DNA of 64,000 bases, from contig WYBX01000041.1 in the NCBI GenBank assembly GCA_011525695.1, positions 107,389 through 171,388 of the forward strand, in the 5' to 3' direction. Shown here one piece after another: positions 42,022-50,261 of this stretch. Source of the DNA: Verrucomicrobiia bacterium. Its GTDB lineage: Bacteria; Verrucomicrobiota; Verrucomicrobiia; Opitutales; Opitutaceae. The notes below the pieces were generated by a model. It saw only the letters and a program-made list of their open reading frames with translations. It had not been told where the DNA came from and did not search any database. Numbering within the stretch: position 1 is the stretch's first letter; the number at the start of each line of letters is the position of its first letter. A program made the translations under genes and the position numbers.

Positions 42022-43247
42022 CCTCGCGCGAACGCATAATCGCCGCACTGGCACACGCACCGGTCGATCGCGTTCCGATCGATCTTGGCGGCACCCGGCA
42101 GAGCGGCATCTCGGCTTTCGCTTATGCGCGGCTGCGCAAGCATCTGGTCGAAACGCGCGTGCTGCCCGCCTTCGACCAGCCGCTGCGAGTTTTCGATGTT
42201 TACCAGATGCTCGCCGAGATCGAGCCGGAGGTTGCGGCGCGTCTGGGCAGCGACAGCGTGCTCGTCAATCGCCGCGCCGTCGCGTTTGGAATCAATAACG
42301 AGGGATGGCGGCCATGGGTGCTGCATGATGGGACAAACGTGGAGGTGCCGGGTGGATTTGCGCCCGCGCAATTGCCCGACGGCGATCTGGTCCTGCGGCG
42401 GGGCAGCGAGACAATCGCTCAGATGCCGGCCCACGGATTCTATTTCGACCGGACGGAGAAATATCCGGGCGCACTGCATGTCGAACTCGATGCATGGGAG
42501 CCCCCACGACTGTCCGCGGCGGATATCGAGCATTTACGGGCCGAGGCGGAGCGGGTTTATCGCACGACGGACAAGGCCGTGATTGTCGCGCTCGGGCCGC
42601 CCTACGAGCTGTTTTTCGGACTTGGGACGGGTGGATTCGAGGACTGGATGATCACCTTTGCCACCGAACCGGACTACGTTGCGGCGCTCTATCGCAAGCT
42701 CACCGATGCGTGGATTGAGAATCTCGAGGCGCTGCACGCGGCGGTTGGCGAGCGCATGCAGGTACTGCAAGTCTGCGATGATTTCGGCACACAGGCGGCG
42801 CCGTTCCTCTCGCCGGGCGCATTTCGGCAACTCGTGATGCCGGCGTACAAGCGCGGTCTCGACTGGGTGCATCAGCACACCTCATGGAAGGTGCTGCTGC
42901 ATTCGGACGGCGCGCTCATGCCGCTGCTGCCGTCGATTATCGAGATGGGGGTCGATATCCTGAACCCAATCCAGACAACCGCGGCCGGCATGGATCCGCG
43001 GCGGCTGAAGGCGGAGTTCGGCGACCAGCTGGTATTCTGGGGCGGCAGCTGCGACTGCCAGGGCACGCTGACGCGCGGCACGCCCGAGCAGGTCGCAGCG
43101 GAGGCACGTGCACACCTGGAGGCGCTCCAGCCCGGCAGCGGCCATGTATTTGCCCCGGTCCACAACATCCAGGCCAATGTGCCCCCGGCCAACATCGTCG
43201 CACTCTTCGACACCGCCCTTAATTTCCAATTGAATGACTCCCACTGA
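42018..43247 (+). CDS. UroD-fold protein (uroporphyrinogen decarboxylase family)
   Basis: A 409-residue member of the UroD superfamily. It begins TSRERIIAALAHAPVDRVPI, and the C-terminal half has WKVLLHSDGALMPLLPSIIE, VDILNPIQTTAAGMDPRRLK and VFWGGSCDCQG. The last is typical of catabolic UroD-like proteins in Planctomycetes and Verrucomicrobia. It is only distantly related to the UroD-like protein at 33794. It sits in the ROK-SIS-FAD operon with a 4-bp overlap upstream and a 14-bp overlap downstream. That context makes haem synthesis unlikely and a sugar-linked role likely, nature unknown. Confidence 0.8.
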   Translation: MTSRERIIAALAHAPVDRVPIDLGGTRQSGISAFAYARLRKHLVETRVLPAFDQPLRVFDVYQMLAEIEPEVAARLGSDSVLVNRRAVAFGINNEGWRPWVLHDGTNVEVPGGFAPAQLPDGDLVLRRGSETIAQMPAHGFYFDRTEKYPGALHVELDAWEPPRLSAADIEHLRAEAERVYRTTDKAVIVALGPPYELFFGLGTGGFEDWMITFATEPDYVAALYRKLTDAWIENLEALHAAVGERMQVLQVCDDFGTQAAPFLSPGAFRQLVMPAYKRGLDWVHQHTSWKVLLHSDGALMPLLPSIIEMGVDILNPIQTTAAGMDPRRLKAEFGDQLVFWGGSCDCQGTLTRGTPEQVAAEARAHLEALQPGSGHVFAPVHNIQANVPPANIVALFDTALNFQLNDSH

Positions 43248-44031
43248 GGAATATCTGGCCAGGGCTCGCGGCCTGGTTGACATCGTCGCGGCGCAAAAGG
43301 CTGCAATCGAGACAGCCGCGGACTGGTTTGCACGCACGATTCTCGCCGGCCGGATGGTCCATGTCTTCGGTTCGGGACATTCGCGGATCATGGTCGAGGA
43401 GATGTGGCCGCGTTACGGCTCGTTTCCGGGATTCAACCCGATTGTCGAGTTGTCGCTGTCATTTCATAATCTGGTGGTGGGTGCCAATGGCCAGCGGCAG
43501 GCCATGTTCTTGGAAAACGTGCTCGGGCTCGCCGGCCGGATCCTGCGCAACTTCGCGCTCAGTGCTGAGGACACGGCGTTGGTGATATCCTCGAGCGGCT
43601 GCAATATCGTGCCGACCGAGATGGCGGAGGGTTTTCAGGCGCGTGGAGTGCGGGTGGTTTCGATCGTCAGCCGCCAGCACTCCGAAGCCAGCCAGTCGCG
43701 CCGCGGTGATCGGAGGAAGTTGCAGGATTTTTCGGATCTCGTCCTGGACACGGGTGCGCCGGTCGGTGATGCGATGGTTCACGTGCCGAATCTCGACACG
43801 CCTGTTGCGCCGGGCTCGACGGTGGGCGGGTGCCTCCTCATCAACGCAATCAAGGCTGAAGTCGCGGCACGGCTCACGGCGGCGGGGCAGCCGCCAACGG
43901 TCCTCAGCGGGGCCGCGGTGGTCGGGCAGGAACGGGCCTCGAGCCTGTTCGAGTCGGCCTATGACGAACACGCGCACCGACTGGCGCGGCTTTACGCGAC
44001 CGTGGGAAAGGATGAGCCGAAGGTGCCATGA
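43234..44031 (+). CDS. SIS-domain protein (UPF0309-like)
   Basis: A 265-residue cytosolic SIS protein. A phosphosugar-binding region is seen as VHVFGSGHSRIMVEEMWPRY and again at ALVISSSGCNIVPTEMAEGF, with VVSIVSRQHSE between strands. The length and the SGHS motif match the UPF0309 group of sugar isomerase-domain proteins, often linked to amino-sugar use. It may isomerise a phosphosugar made by the ROK kinase two genes upstream. It overlaps the UroD gene by 14 bp and the FAD gene by 4 bp. Confidence 0.8.
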   Translation: MTPTEEYLARARGLVDIVAAQKAAIETAADWFARTILAGRMVHVFGSGHSRIMVEEMWPRYGSFPGFNPIVELSLSFHNLVVGANGQRQAMFLENVLGLAGRILRNFALSAEDTALVISSSGCNIVPTEMAEGFQARGVRVVSIVSRQHSEASQSRRGDRRKLQDFSDLVLDTGAPVGDAMVHVPNLDTPVAPGSTVGGCLLINAIKAEVAARLTAAGQPPTVLSGAAVVGQERASSLFESAYDEHAHRLARLYATVGKDEPKVP

Positions 44032-45413
44032 CTTCGCCGCTCCTCATCGAACGCGTGCCCCTGCTCGCCGACGTCGACGTGCTGGTCGTCGGGGCGGGAA
44101 CTGCCGGCTGTTGCGCGGCGCTGGCGGCCCGGGAAGGCCGGCGGCACCGGGTGATGCTCGTTGAACGCAGCGGTTTTCCAGGGGGGACATCGACCCAGAT
44201 GCTCGACACGTTCTATGGGTTCTTTACTCCGGGCGAATCGCCGCGGAAAGTCGTCGGCGGAGTTCCCGATCGCGTCGTCGACCGGCTCGACGCCGCCGGC
44301 GCGGTGTTCCTGCGTCCCAACACCTATGGCGCCGGCACGGGCATCAATTACAATCCGGAGCGGCTGAAGCTGGTATGGGACGAGCTGCTGGAGGAAGCCG
44401 GGGTGACGGTGCTGCTGCACGCCATGCTGGTCGGTGCCGACACCGATGCGGCCGGCCGGATCGCCGATGCGGTCTTCTTTGCGAAACGCGGGTTTTTCCG
44501 TGTGCGCGCCAGGCGGTTCATCGATGCCTCGGGCGATGCCGACCTGTGCCACTGGGCCGGAGTACCCTACGAAATGGCCGGTGAGCGGGAGCCAGCGCAA
44601 ACCCTCACGACGACGTTTCGAATGAGCAACGTCGACCTTCCGGCCTACACCGCCGCCGGCGGAAAGAGGCTGCTTGGCTCATTGATGTCCGAGGCGGTCG
44701 AGCGTGGCACGCATCCGTTGCCGCGCAAGAGTGGGAGCCTGCATGAGATGAACGCCCGCGGTTGCATCTCGACGGTCGCGGTGCGTGTGGCGGACATCGA
44801 CGCGACGGATTGCGAGCAGCTGACGTGGGCCGAGCAGGAGGGGCGCCGGCAGGCGTTCGCCTACGAGCGTTTTTTCCGCGAATGCGTGCCTGGCTTCGCG
44901 GAATCGAACATCATTGGGCTTTCCCATCAAATCGGCGTGCGTGAGACCCGGCGGGTTTACGGCGAGTACCGGCTGACCGGTGAGGACTGCCTGGGCGTGG
45001 CGCGGTTTGAAGATCGAATCCTGATGTGTGGAGCTCCGATCGAAGACCATCGGGCGGCGAAGGGCGGCAGCGAGGAGACGGTGTGGAAGTATATTCCTGG
45101 CGGGCAGGCGTATGATGTTCCCTACCGCACCCTGGTGCCGCGCGGTCGTGACGAGCTCTGGGTGGCCGGCCGGTGCTTCAGCGCAACGCACGATGCGCAC
45201 GCCTCCTGCCGCTCGATGGCGCAGACGATGGCCATGGGCCAGGCGGCCGGCACCGCCGCCGTACTTTCGCTTGAACGGGGATGTGGCGCCCGTGACGTTC
45301 CGATCGACCTCCTGCAGGCGCGGCTGCGTGAGGCTGGCGCGATCCTGGAAACGCCGGCTGCCATGGCAGCCACCGGCCGAGACGACTGGCTCAAGAATTT
45401 CCAGCCATGCTGA
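44028..45413 (+). CDS. FAD-dependent oxidoreductase
   Basis: A 461-residue flavoprotein of the FAD-dependent oxidoreductase group found in glycan clusters. The dinucleotide motif VDVLVVGAGTAGCCAALAA is at residues about 17-35, followed by ERSGFPGGTST. A second motif RRFIDASGDADLCHWAGVPY lies near residue 165, and VAGRCFSATHDAHASCRSMA, then MAMGQAAGTAA, near the C-terminus. There is no signal peptide. It closes the overlapped operon; the following gap holds a transposon-like inverted repeat. Its substrate, oxidised at carbon or nitrogen, is unknown. Confidence 0.8.
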   Translation: MTSPLLIERVPLLADVDVLVVGAGTAGCCAALAAREGRRHRVMLVERSGFPGGTSTQMLDTFYGFFTPGESPRKVVGGVPDRVVDRLDAAGAVFLRPNTYGAGTGINYNPERLKLVWDELLEEAGVTVLLHAMLVGADTDAAGRIADAVFFAKRGFFRVRARRFIDASGDADLCHWAGVPYEMAGEREPAQTLTTTFRMSNVDLPAYTAAGGKRLLGSLMSEAVERGTHPLPRKSGSLHEMNARGCISTVAVRVADIDATDCEQLTWAEQEGRRQAFAYERFFRECVPGFAESNIIGLSHQIGVRETRRVYGEYRLTGEDCLGVARFEDRILMCGAPIEDHRAAKGGSEETVWKYIPGGQAYDVPYRTLVPRGRDELWVAGRCFSATHDAHASCRSMAQTMAMGQAAGTAAVLSLERGCGARDVPIDLLQARLREAGAILETPAAMAATGRDDWLKNFQPC

Positions 45414-45421
45414 GCGTTGAC

Positions 45422-45470
45422 GGACCAAAAGACCAAAAGACCAAGGGACCAAGGGACCAAGGGACCAAGA
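45422..45470. repeat. Six tandem 8-bp GACCAARR words
   Basis: Six back-to-back copies of an 8-bp unit read GACCAAAA twice, GACCAAGG three times and GACCAAGA once. It starts 9 bp after the FAD oxidoreductase stop. A close relative with 7-bp spacing is at 13714-13745. It does not encode a likely peptide. Confidence 0.7.
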
Positions 45471-45540
45471 GAGCTTTACCGATTCACCATGAGTTTAGCC
45501 AATCAACGACTCTATACACAACGTCAGAAATGATTACGCA

Positions 45541-45617
45541 CGTAGGGGCGCAGTCTTGCTGCGCCCTGAGGAGGATTTCGACTACTAATGAGGGCGCAGC
45601 AAGACTGCGCCCCTACG
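45541..45617. repeat. Perfect 27-bp inverted repeat with 23-bp spacer
   Basis: Left arm 45541-45567 (starting CGTAGGGGCGCAGTC) and right arm 45591-45617 (ending GACTGCGCCCCTACG) are exact reverse complements over 27 bp. Each arm itself contains the inverted word GGGCGCAG-TCTTG-CTGCGCCC, so each could fold alone. The 23-bp spacer is AT-rich. No ORF crosses it. It looks like a small non-autonomous (REP/MITE-like) element between the FAD gene and the Tat-exported Gfo/Idh gene, and could also act as a two-way terminator. Confidence 0.75.
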
Positions 45618-45696
45618 AGGATATGGCGCGACTTATGTCGCTTCGTGTAGACTCCCCCACAGGCGGGCCGCCTGTCTTTTCCAAACCCCGATAACC

Positions 45697-46929
45697 ATGA
45701 ATTCGTCACCTCGATCCGAATACACCCGCCGCCGGTTTCTTGCCCAAGCTGGCATCGGCATTGCCGCAGTCTCCACCCTCAGCCGCGCCACCGCGCAAGG
45801 CTCAGCCGCCAACAGCCGCGTTCGAGTTGGCATGATCGGCTGTGGCGGCCGGGGCATGAGTGTGCTCAAGTTCATCCAGGAACACGGCGGTTACGAGATT
45901 GCCGGCGCCGCCGACTATTTTGCGGACCGCGTGCAGCTCGCCGCGGAGGCATTCCACCTCTCCCCTGCGCAAATTTTCACTGGATTGCAGTGTGGCGAAA
46001 AGATGATTGCCCGCGGCGGACTCGATGCCGTGTTCATCATCAGCCCGCCGTATTTCCACCCCACGCAGGCACGGGCGGCCGTCGAGGCCGGACTCAGCGT
46101 CTACCTCGCAAAGCCCGCCGCAGTCGATGTTCCCGGCTGCCACTCGATCAGCGAGAGCGCGGCGATTGCCCGACGGAAGGGACGCGTCTTCCTGGTGGAT
46201 TTCCAAACCCGCGCCCAGGAATTCTACATCGAGGCCGTGCGCCGCGTTCACGCGGGCGCGATTGGCGATATCTGCCTGGGCGAGGCGTATTATCATGCCG
46301 ATCGGCTGAACGCCAAGGCGCTCGCCAGTGATTCTCCCCAGCAGGCCCGGCTGCGCAACTGGGTGTTCGACCAGGCGCTTTCTGGTGACATCATCGTCGA
46401 GCAAAACATCCATACGCTCGATGTGATGAGCTGGACCATGCGGGAGACGCCGCCCGTTCGCTGCAGCGGCACCGGCGGCCGTCGGGTGCGAATCGACGTG
46501 GGGGATGCCTGGGACCACTACGCGCTGGTATATGAGTACGCCAACAACGTGGGCGTGACCTTCAACTCGCGCCAGTTCGACGCCCACGGCATGCCCGGCG
46601 GGATCATCAACCACATGTTCGGACCGAAGGGGGCCTTTTTTGGAAAATACGGCGGCGACGTGCTGATTCGCGGCGGCAAGGACACGTTTTACCGCGGTGG
46701 CGCGACAACCGGGATCTACAATGAAGGCATTCACAACAATCTTCAGACGTTCCACACGTCGATCATGAATCGGGATGCGAGCAACCCGACGGTCGCGCCG
46801 AGCGTGACCAGCAACCTGGTGGCAATCATGGGCCGAATGGCCGCGCACGAAAAACGCACGGTGACGTGGAACGAGGTCATCAAGTCGAAGAAGAGGCTGC
46901 AGCCCGATTTCTCGGGTCTCGACGCGTGA
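45697..46929 (+). CDS. Tat-exported Gfo/Idh/MocA-family oxidoreductase
   Basis: A 410-residue dehydrogenase with a Tat signal (YTRRRFLAQAGIGIAAVSTL) of about 34 residues, so it should fold with its cofactor in the cytoplasm before export. The Rossmann motif is VRVGMIGCGGRGMSVLKF, and the family lysine lies in VYLAKPAAVDVPG, where E-K-P is replaced by A-K-P. Related exported proteins include glucose-fructose oxidoreductase-like enzymes and the 3-keto-glycoside-forming type. The next gene, 13 bp on, is also Tat-exported, so the two may act together outside the cytoplasm. Confidence 0.85.
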   Translation: MNSSPRSEYTRRRFLAQAGIGIAAVSTLSRATAQGSAANSRVRVGMIGCGGRGMSVLKFIQEHGGYEIAGAADYFADRVQLAAEAFHLSPAQIFTGLQCGEKMIARGGLDAVFIISPPYFHPTQARAAVEAGLSVYLAKPAAVDVPGCHSISESAAIARRKGRVFLVDFQTRAQEFYIEAVRRVHAGAIGDICLGEAYYHADRLNAKALASDSPQQARLRNWVFDQALSGDIIVEQNIHTLDVMSWTMRETPPVRCSGTGGRRVRIDVGDAWDHYALVYEYANNVGVTFNSRQFDAHGMPGGIINHMFGPKGAFFGKYGGDVLIRGGKDTFYRGGATTGIYNEGIHNNLQTFHTSIMNRDASNPTVAPSVTSNLVAIMGRMAAHEKRTVTWNEVIKSKKRLQPDFSGLDA

Positions 46930-46942
46930 GAATTCCCCTCCG

Positions 46943-47833
46943 ATGAACATTCCATCGTCGCCTCCCCGCCGCACCTTCATCAAGAGCTCGCTTGCCGCGG
47001 TGGGCGCGGCCGCGCTTGCGCGCACGGCCTCCTCCCTCGCCGCGAAGCCGGAAGCCGGCTTCAGGATCTTCGCCTGCGATTGGACCCTGCGGCAAACCTC
47101 GAAGCCCGAGGCTTTCGAGCTTGCCGCCCGGATCGGCCTCGATGGCGTTCAGACCGACTTTGGCCGTCCGGAGGACAGCTCCAGTCGGCCGCCGCTCCTC
47201 GATCCGGCCCATCAAGACCGCATCCTGGCAGCGGCGGAGCAACACAAGGTCGCCATTGCCTCGCTCGCGATGGGCGGGCTCAACCACTTTCCCTACAAGA
47301 GCGATCCGGCCACCGAACAATGGGTGCTCGACAGCGTGGCGGTCGCACAACGCATGCGCCAGCATGTGGTCCTGCTCGCGTTCTTCGCCAACGGGGACCT
47401 CGTCGACGACCCAGCCGGCGTGCCCGAGGTCATTCGCCGGCTGCGCAAGCTGGCGCCACGGGCGGAGGCCGCTGGGATCGTCTACGGGATTGAATCCTGG
47501 CTGAAAGCGCCGGAACTCGAGCGGATCCTCGATGCCGTCGATTCGCCGTCGGTCAAAGTGTACTATGATGTCGGCAACATGCAGAAGGTCGGCGAGGACG
47601 TTGGTGCCGCAATCCGCCGGCTGGGCCGCGAACGAATCTGCGAGGTTCATTTCAAGGACTACGACGATCTTTATGGCAAGGGATCGATGGATTTCCCGAA
47701 CGTCCGCCGTGCGCTCGATGCCATTGGCTATCGTGGCTGGGTGGGAATCGAGGGCGTCAAGGTGCCCCTGGGGGTGGAGGAGAGCATCCGTTACGATCTC
47801 GACTACCTGCGACCGATCTTTCCGAAGCGGTAG
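46943..47833 (+). CDS. Tat-exported TIM-barrel sugar isomerase/epimerase
   Basis: A 296-residue member of the xylose isomerase-like TIM barrel (sugar phosphate isomerase/epimerase) family. The Tat signal is PRRTFIKSSLAAVGAAALA. Metal-site features are YGIESWLKAPE (Glu), VYYDVGNMQKVG (Asp), ICEVHFKDYDDLYG (His) and WVGIEGVKVP (Glu). Its partner 13 bp upstream is a Tat-exported Gfo/Idh enzyme. Such pairs suggest oxidation of a sugar followed by epimerisation, isomerisation or elimination in the periplasm. Exact chemistry is not readable from sequence. Confidence 0.85.
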   Translation: MNIPSSPPRRTFIKSSLAAVGAAALARTASSLAAKPEAGFRIFACDWTLRQTSKPEAFELAARIGLDGVQTDFGRPEDSSSRPPLLDPAHQDRILAAAEQHKVAIASLAMGGLNHFPYKSDPATEQWVLDSVAVAQRMRQHVVLLAFFANGDLVDDPAGVPEVIRRLRKLAPRAEAAGIVYGIESWLKAPELERILDAVDSPSVKVYYDVGNMQKVGEDVGAAIRRLGRERICEVHFKDYDDLYGKGSMDFPNVRRALDAIGYRGWVGIEGVKVPLGVEESIRYDLDYLRPIFPKR

Positions 47834-47855
47834 CCGCGGATGGCATGAAGGAAGA

Positions 47856-48003
47856 CAACCGCCAATGAACGCGAATGTACGCCAATTTCAGCGAGAGGAG
47901 GAAGGGTTCTCCCAAGTTACCCCCGGGTCACTGTTCAGTTCGTCGTTTCATGCTTCAATACACAGGCACTTCGTCCGCGAGAATTGGCGTTCATTTGCGG
48001 TTG
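47856..48003. repeat. Inverted short-word repeat (AACCGC-AATGAACGC words)
   Basis: Left arm 47856-47889 carries CAACCGCCAATGAACGCG then TACGCCAAT. Right arm 47982-48003 carries the inverse ATTGGCGTTCATTTGCGGTT. The arms flank about 92 bp. It lies in the gap between the TIM-barrel epimerase gene and the phosphotriesterase-like gene and has the same two-armed design as the other word repeats in the window. No gene is seen in this 244-bp gap. Confidence 0.65.
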
Positions 48004-48077
48004 AACTTCCGGGCAACAGCGCAGCTACATTTCGGCTGGAATGATCGAGCCTCCAGTGTGCCGATTACCGTGTCCTC

Positions 48078-49061
48078 ATGAGCTTTGTACGCACCGTGCT
48101 TGGGGACATTCCGGCCGACGAACTCGGCGTGTGCTATGCGCACGAGCACATCGTGATCGGACCGGGTTTCACGACGCACGAAAATCCGGAATTCCTGCTC
48201 GACGACGTGGCGCGTGGCATCGAGGAACTGCGGGAGTTCCATGCCGCGGGGGGCCGCGCCATGATCGACTCGATGCCATGCGACGCTGGACGCGACGTGC
48301 GGAAGCTCGCCGCAATCTCGCGCGGCAGCGGCGTGCAGATCGTCTGCCCAACGGGACTGCACCTCGCAAAGTACTACCCGCCCGGCCACTGGGGCGGCCG
48401 GTATTCCGAGACGCAGCTCACCAGGCTTTTCGTCGCCGAAATCAACGACGGGGTCGACGGCGACGACTATGGCGGTCCGCTGGTCACGCGCACCACCCAT
48501 CGCGCCGGAGTCATCAAGATCGCCTCGGGGCTGGATCGCGTGGCGGACCACGAACGGCGGATTTTTGCCGCTGCGGCCGCCGCGCACCGCGAGACCGGCT
48601 GCCCGATGCTCACGCACACCGAGCAGGGAACCGCCGGGCTCGAACAGATCGAACTCCTGAGCGCCGGAGGCGTGAACTTGCGGCATGTCTGCCTCTCCCA
48701 CACCGATCGCAAGCCCGACATCGGCTACCATCGCGAACTGCTCGCGAGTGGCGTGAGCCTCGAATACGACAGCGGCTTCCGCTGGCCGACGGGCCAGGGA
48801 AACCCCACCCTCGACCTCGTCGTCCGCTTGCTGCCCGAGTTTCCCGATCAGATCATGCTCGGCATGGATGCAGCTCGGCGGGGCTACTGGAGGAGCTACG
48901 GGGGCGGGCCCGGTCACACCTTCCTGCTCACCGATTTCAGTGCGCGGCTTCGCGCGGCCGGCGTCGATGACGCGGCGCTGAAGCGAATTTTCGTGCGCAC
49001 ACCGGCGGCGGTCTTCTCATTTTCAGAACGCGACTATTCAGCGCAATTGGGTCGCGGATGA
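48078..49061 (+). CDS. Phosphotriesterase-family hydrolase (lactonase-like)
   Basis: A 327-residue amidohydrolase-superfamily protein of the PTE family. Metal ligands are in place: His22 and His24 (CYAHEHIVIG), bridging Lys147 (VIKIASG), His180 (MLTHTEQG), His208 (CLSHTDR) and Asp264 (MLGMDAAR). There is no signal peptide, so it should be cytoplasmic. Bacterial homologs in sugar loci are lactonases or phosphosugar lactonases more often than true phosphotriesterases. Hydrolysis of an aldonolactone made by the neighbouring Gfo/Idh dehydrogenases is a reasonable proposal. Confidence 0.85.
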   Translation: MSFVRTVLGDIPADELGVCYAHEHIVIGPGFTTHENPEFLLDDVARGIEELREFHAAGGRAMIDSMPCDAGRDVRKLAAISRGSGVQIVCPTGLHLAKYYPPGHWGGRYSETQLTRLFVAEINDGVDGDDYGGPLVTRTTHRAGVIKIASGLDRVADHERRIFAAAAAAHRETGCPMLTHTEQGTAGLEQIELLSAGGVNLRHVCLSHTDRKPDIGYHRELLASGVSLEYDSGFRWPTGQGNPTLDLVVRLLPEFPDQIMLGMDAARRGYWRSYGGGPGHTFLLTDFSARLRAAGVDDAALKRIFVRTPAAVFSFSERDYSAQLGRG

Positions 49062-49076
49062 CGTGACGGTGCTTCA

Positions 49077-49150
49077 ACACAGAGGGCACAGAGAACACAG
49101 AGCAACAATCCATGAACTCGTCGCTGTGATCTCTGCGGCCTCTGTGTTTG
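49077..49150. repeat. Inverted CACAGAG word repeat, second copy
   Basis: Left arm 49077-49103 has ACACAGAGGGCACAGAGA-type words and right arm 49122-49150 the inverse (CTGTGATCTCTGCGG, CCTCTGTGTTTG). It matches the element at 493-582 in word and layout. It fills most of the 116-bp gap between the phosphotriesterase-like gene and the next Gfo/Idh gene and could form a hairpin in their shared mRNA. Confidence 0.65.
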
Positions 49151-49177
49151 AGGAGAATCGCTTAACTTTGATCAGCA

Positions 49178-50260
49178 ATGAAACCTCCGCAGCCGAAGAT
49201 CCGGGTGGCCGGGATCAATTTCGACCACATGCACATGGGCGACCTGCTTCGGCAGGCCTTCGAACATCCGGAGGTGGAAATCGTGGGCGTCTGTGACGAG
49301 CAGCCTGCGCGTATGCAGCCCGCTATCCGGAATTTTGCGATTCCACCGGAGCGCGTCTTCACCGACTGGCGCGCCTGCCTCGAACAGGCGAAGCCCGATT
49401 TCGTCATCCTCTGCCCGGCGACCGCAAGGCATGCCGACTACGTCGAGCGCTGCGCGCCCTACAAGGTGCACCTGTTCGTGGAAAAGCCGTTTGCCGCCAG
49501 TCTGGCGCAGGCCGATCGGATGCTCGCGGCGGCGAAGAAGCATCGAGTGCGACTCGCAATCAACTGGCCCCTGCGCTGGGTGCCCGCGCACCTGACCGCG
49601 CATCGGCTGCTCATGGAGGGCCGCATCGGCCAGCTGCAGGAGGTGCATTTCTACGACGGAAACCGTGGGCCGCTCTGGCACACGGCGGACAAGATCGAGA
49701 CCCGGCCCACGCCCGCAATGAAGCGTCAGAGCTGGTTCTACCGGAAAGCCGACGGCGGTGGTTCGCTGCTCGATTACCTGGGCTACGGGGCGGTGCTCGG
49801 CACGTGGTATCACGGCGGCCGGAAGCCGATCGAGATCACCACCGTGACCGACCAGCCGCGAGGACTCGAGGTCGACGAGCACAGCATCACGATCGCACGC
49901 TATGCGACGGGCCTTTCGAAGCTGGAAACGCGCTGGGGAACCTTCACCGATCCCTGGATCCACCAGCCACAGCCGAAATGCGGATTCGTGCTGAAGGGCA
50001 CGCGCGGCACGATTGCGAGCTACGACTACGAGCCTAAGGTGCGGGTGCAGAGCGAGGAGCATCCCGAAGGGGTCGATGTTCCCGCCGACCAGCCGCGGCC
50101 GCCGCTGCAGAACCCGATCCAGTACTTTGTCCACTGCCTGCAGCACGGCCTGCCTTTGGAGGGGCCGCTTTCGCCGGCGATCAACCGCATCGGGCAGCAG
50201 ATCGTCGACTCGGCGGTGTTGAGTGCGAGACGCCGCCGGACGGTGCGGCTTGTCGATTGA
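49178..50260 (+). CDS. Gfo/Idh/MocA-family oxidoreductase
   Basis: A 360-residue cytosolic dehydrogenase. The N-terminus is unusual: KIRVAGINFDHMHMGDLLRQ-like (seen as IRVAGINFDHMHMGDLLRQA), in which the glycine-rich loop G-x-G-x-x-G is replaced by G-I-N-F-D-H-M-H. The family motif FVEKPFAASLAQAD is intact near residue 105. The loop change recalls Gfo/Idh members that keep the cofactor differently or have lost it. It is followed 1 bp later by another Gfo/Idh gene, so the two are probably translated together. Confidence 0.8.
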   Translation: MKPPQPKIRVAGINFDHMHMGDLLRQAFEHPEVEIVGVCDEQPARMQPAIRNFAIPPERVFTDWRACLEQAKPDFVILCPATARHADYVERCAPYKVHLFVEKPFAASLAQADRMLAAAKKHRVRLAINWPLRWVPAHLTAHRLLMEGRIGQLQEVHFYDGNRGPLWHTADKIETRPTPAMKRQSWFYRKADGGGSLLDYLGYGAVLGTWYHGGRKPIEITTVTDQPRGLEVDEHSITIARYATGLSKLETRWGTFTDPWIHQPQPKCGFVLKGTRGTIASYDYEPKVRVQSEEHPEGVDVPADQPRPPLQNPIQYFVHCLQHGLPLEGPLSPAINRIGQQIVDSAVLSARRRRTVRLVD

Positions 50261-50261
50261 C

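Noticed and set aside
45422..45617. CRISPR array
   Set aside because: Units are 8 bp without unique spacers, and the adjacent 27-bp repeat occurs as one inverted pair. No cas gene is present.
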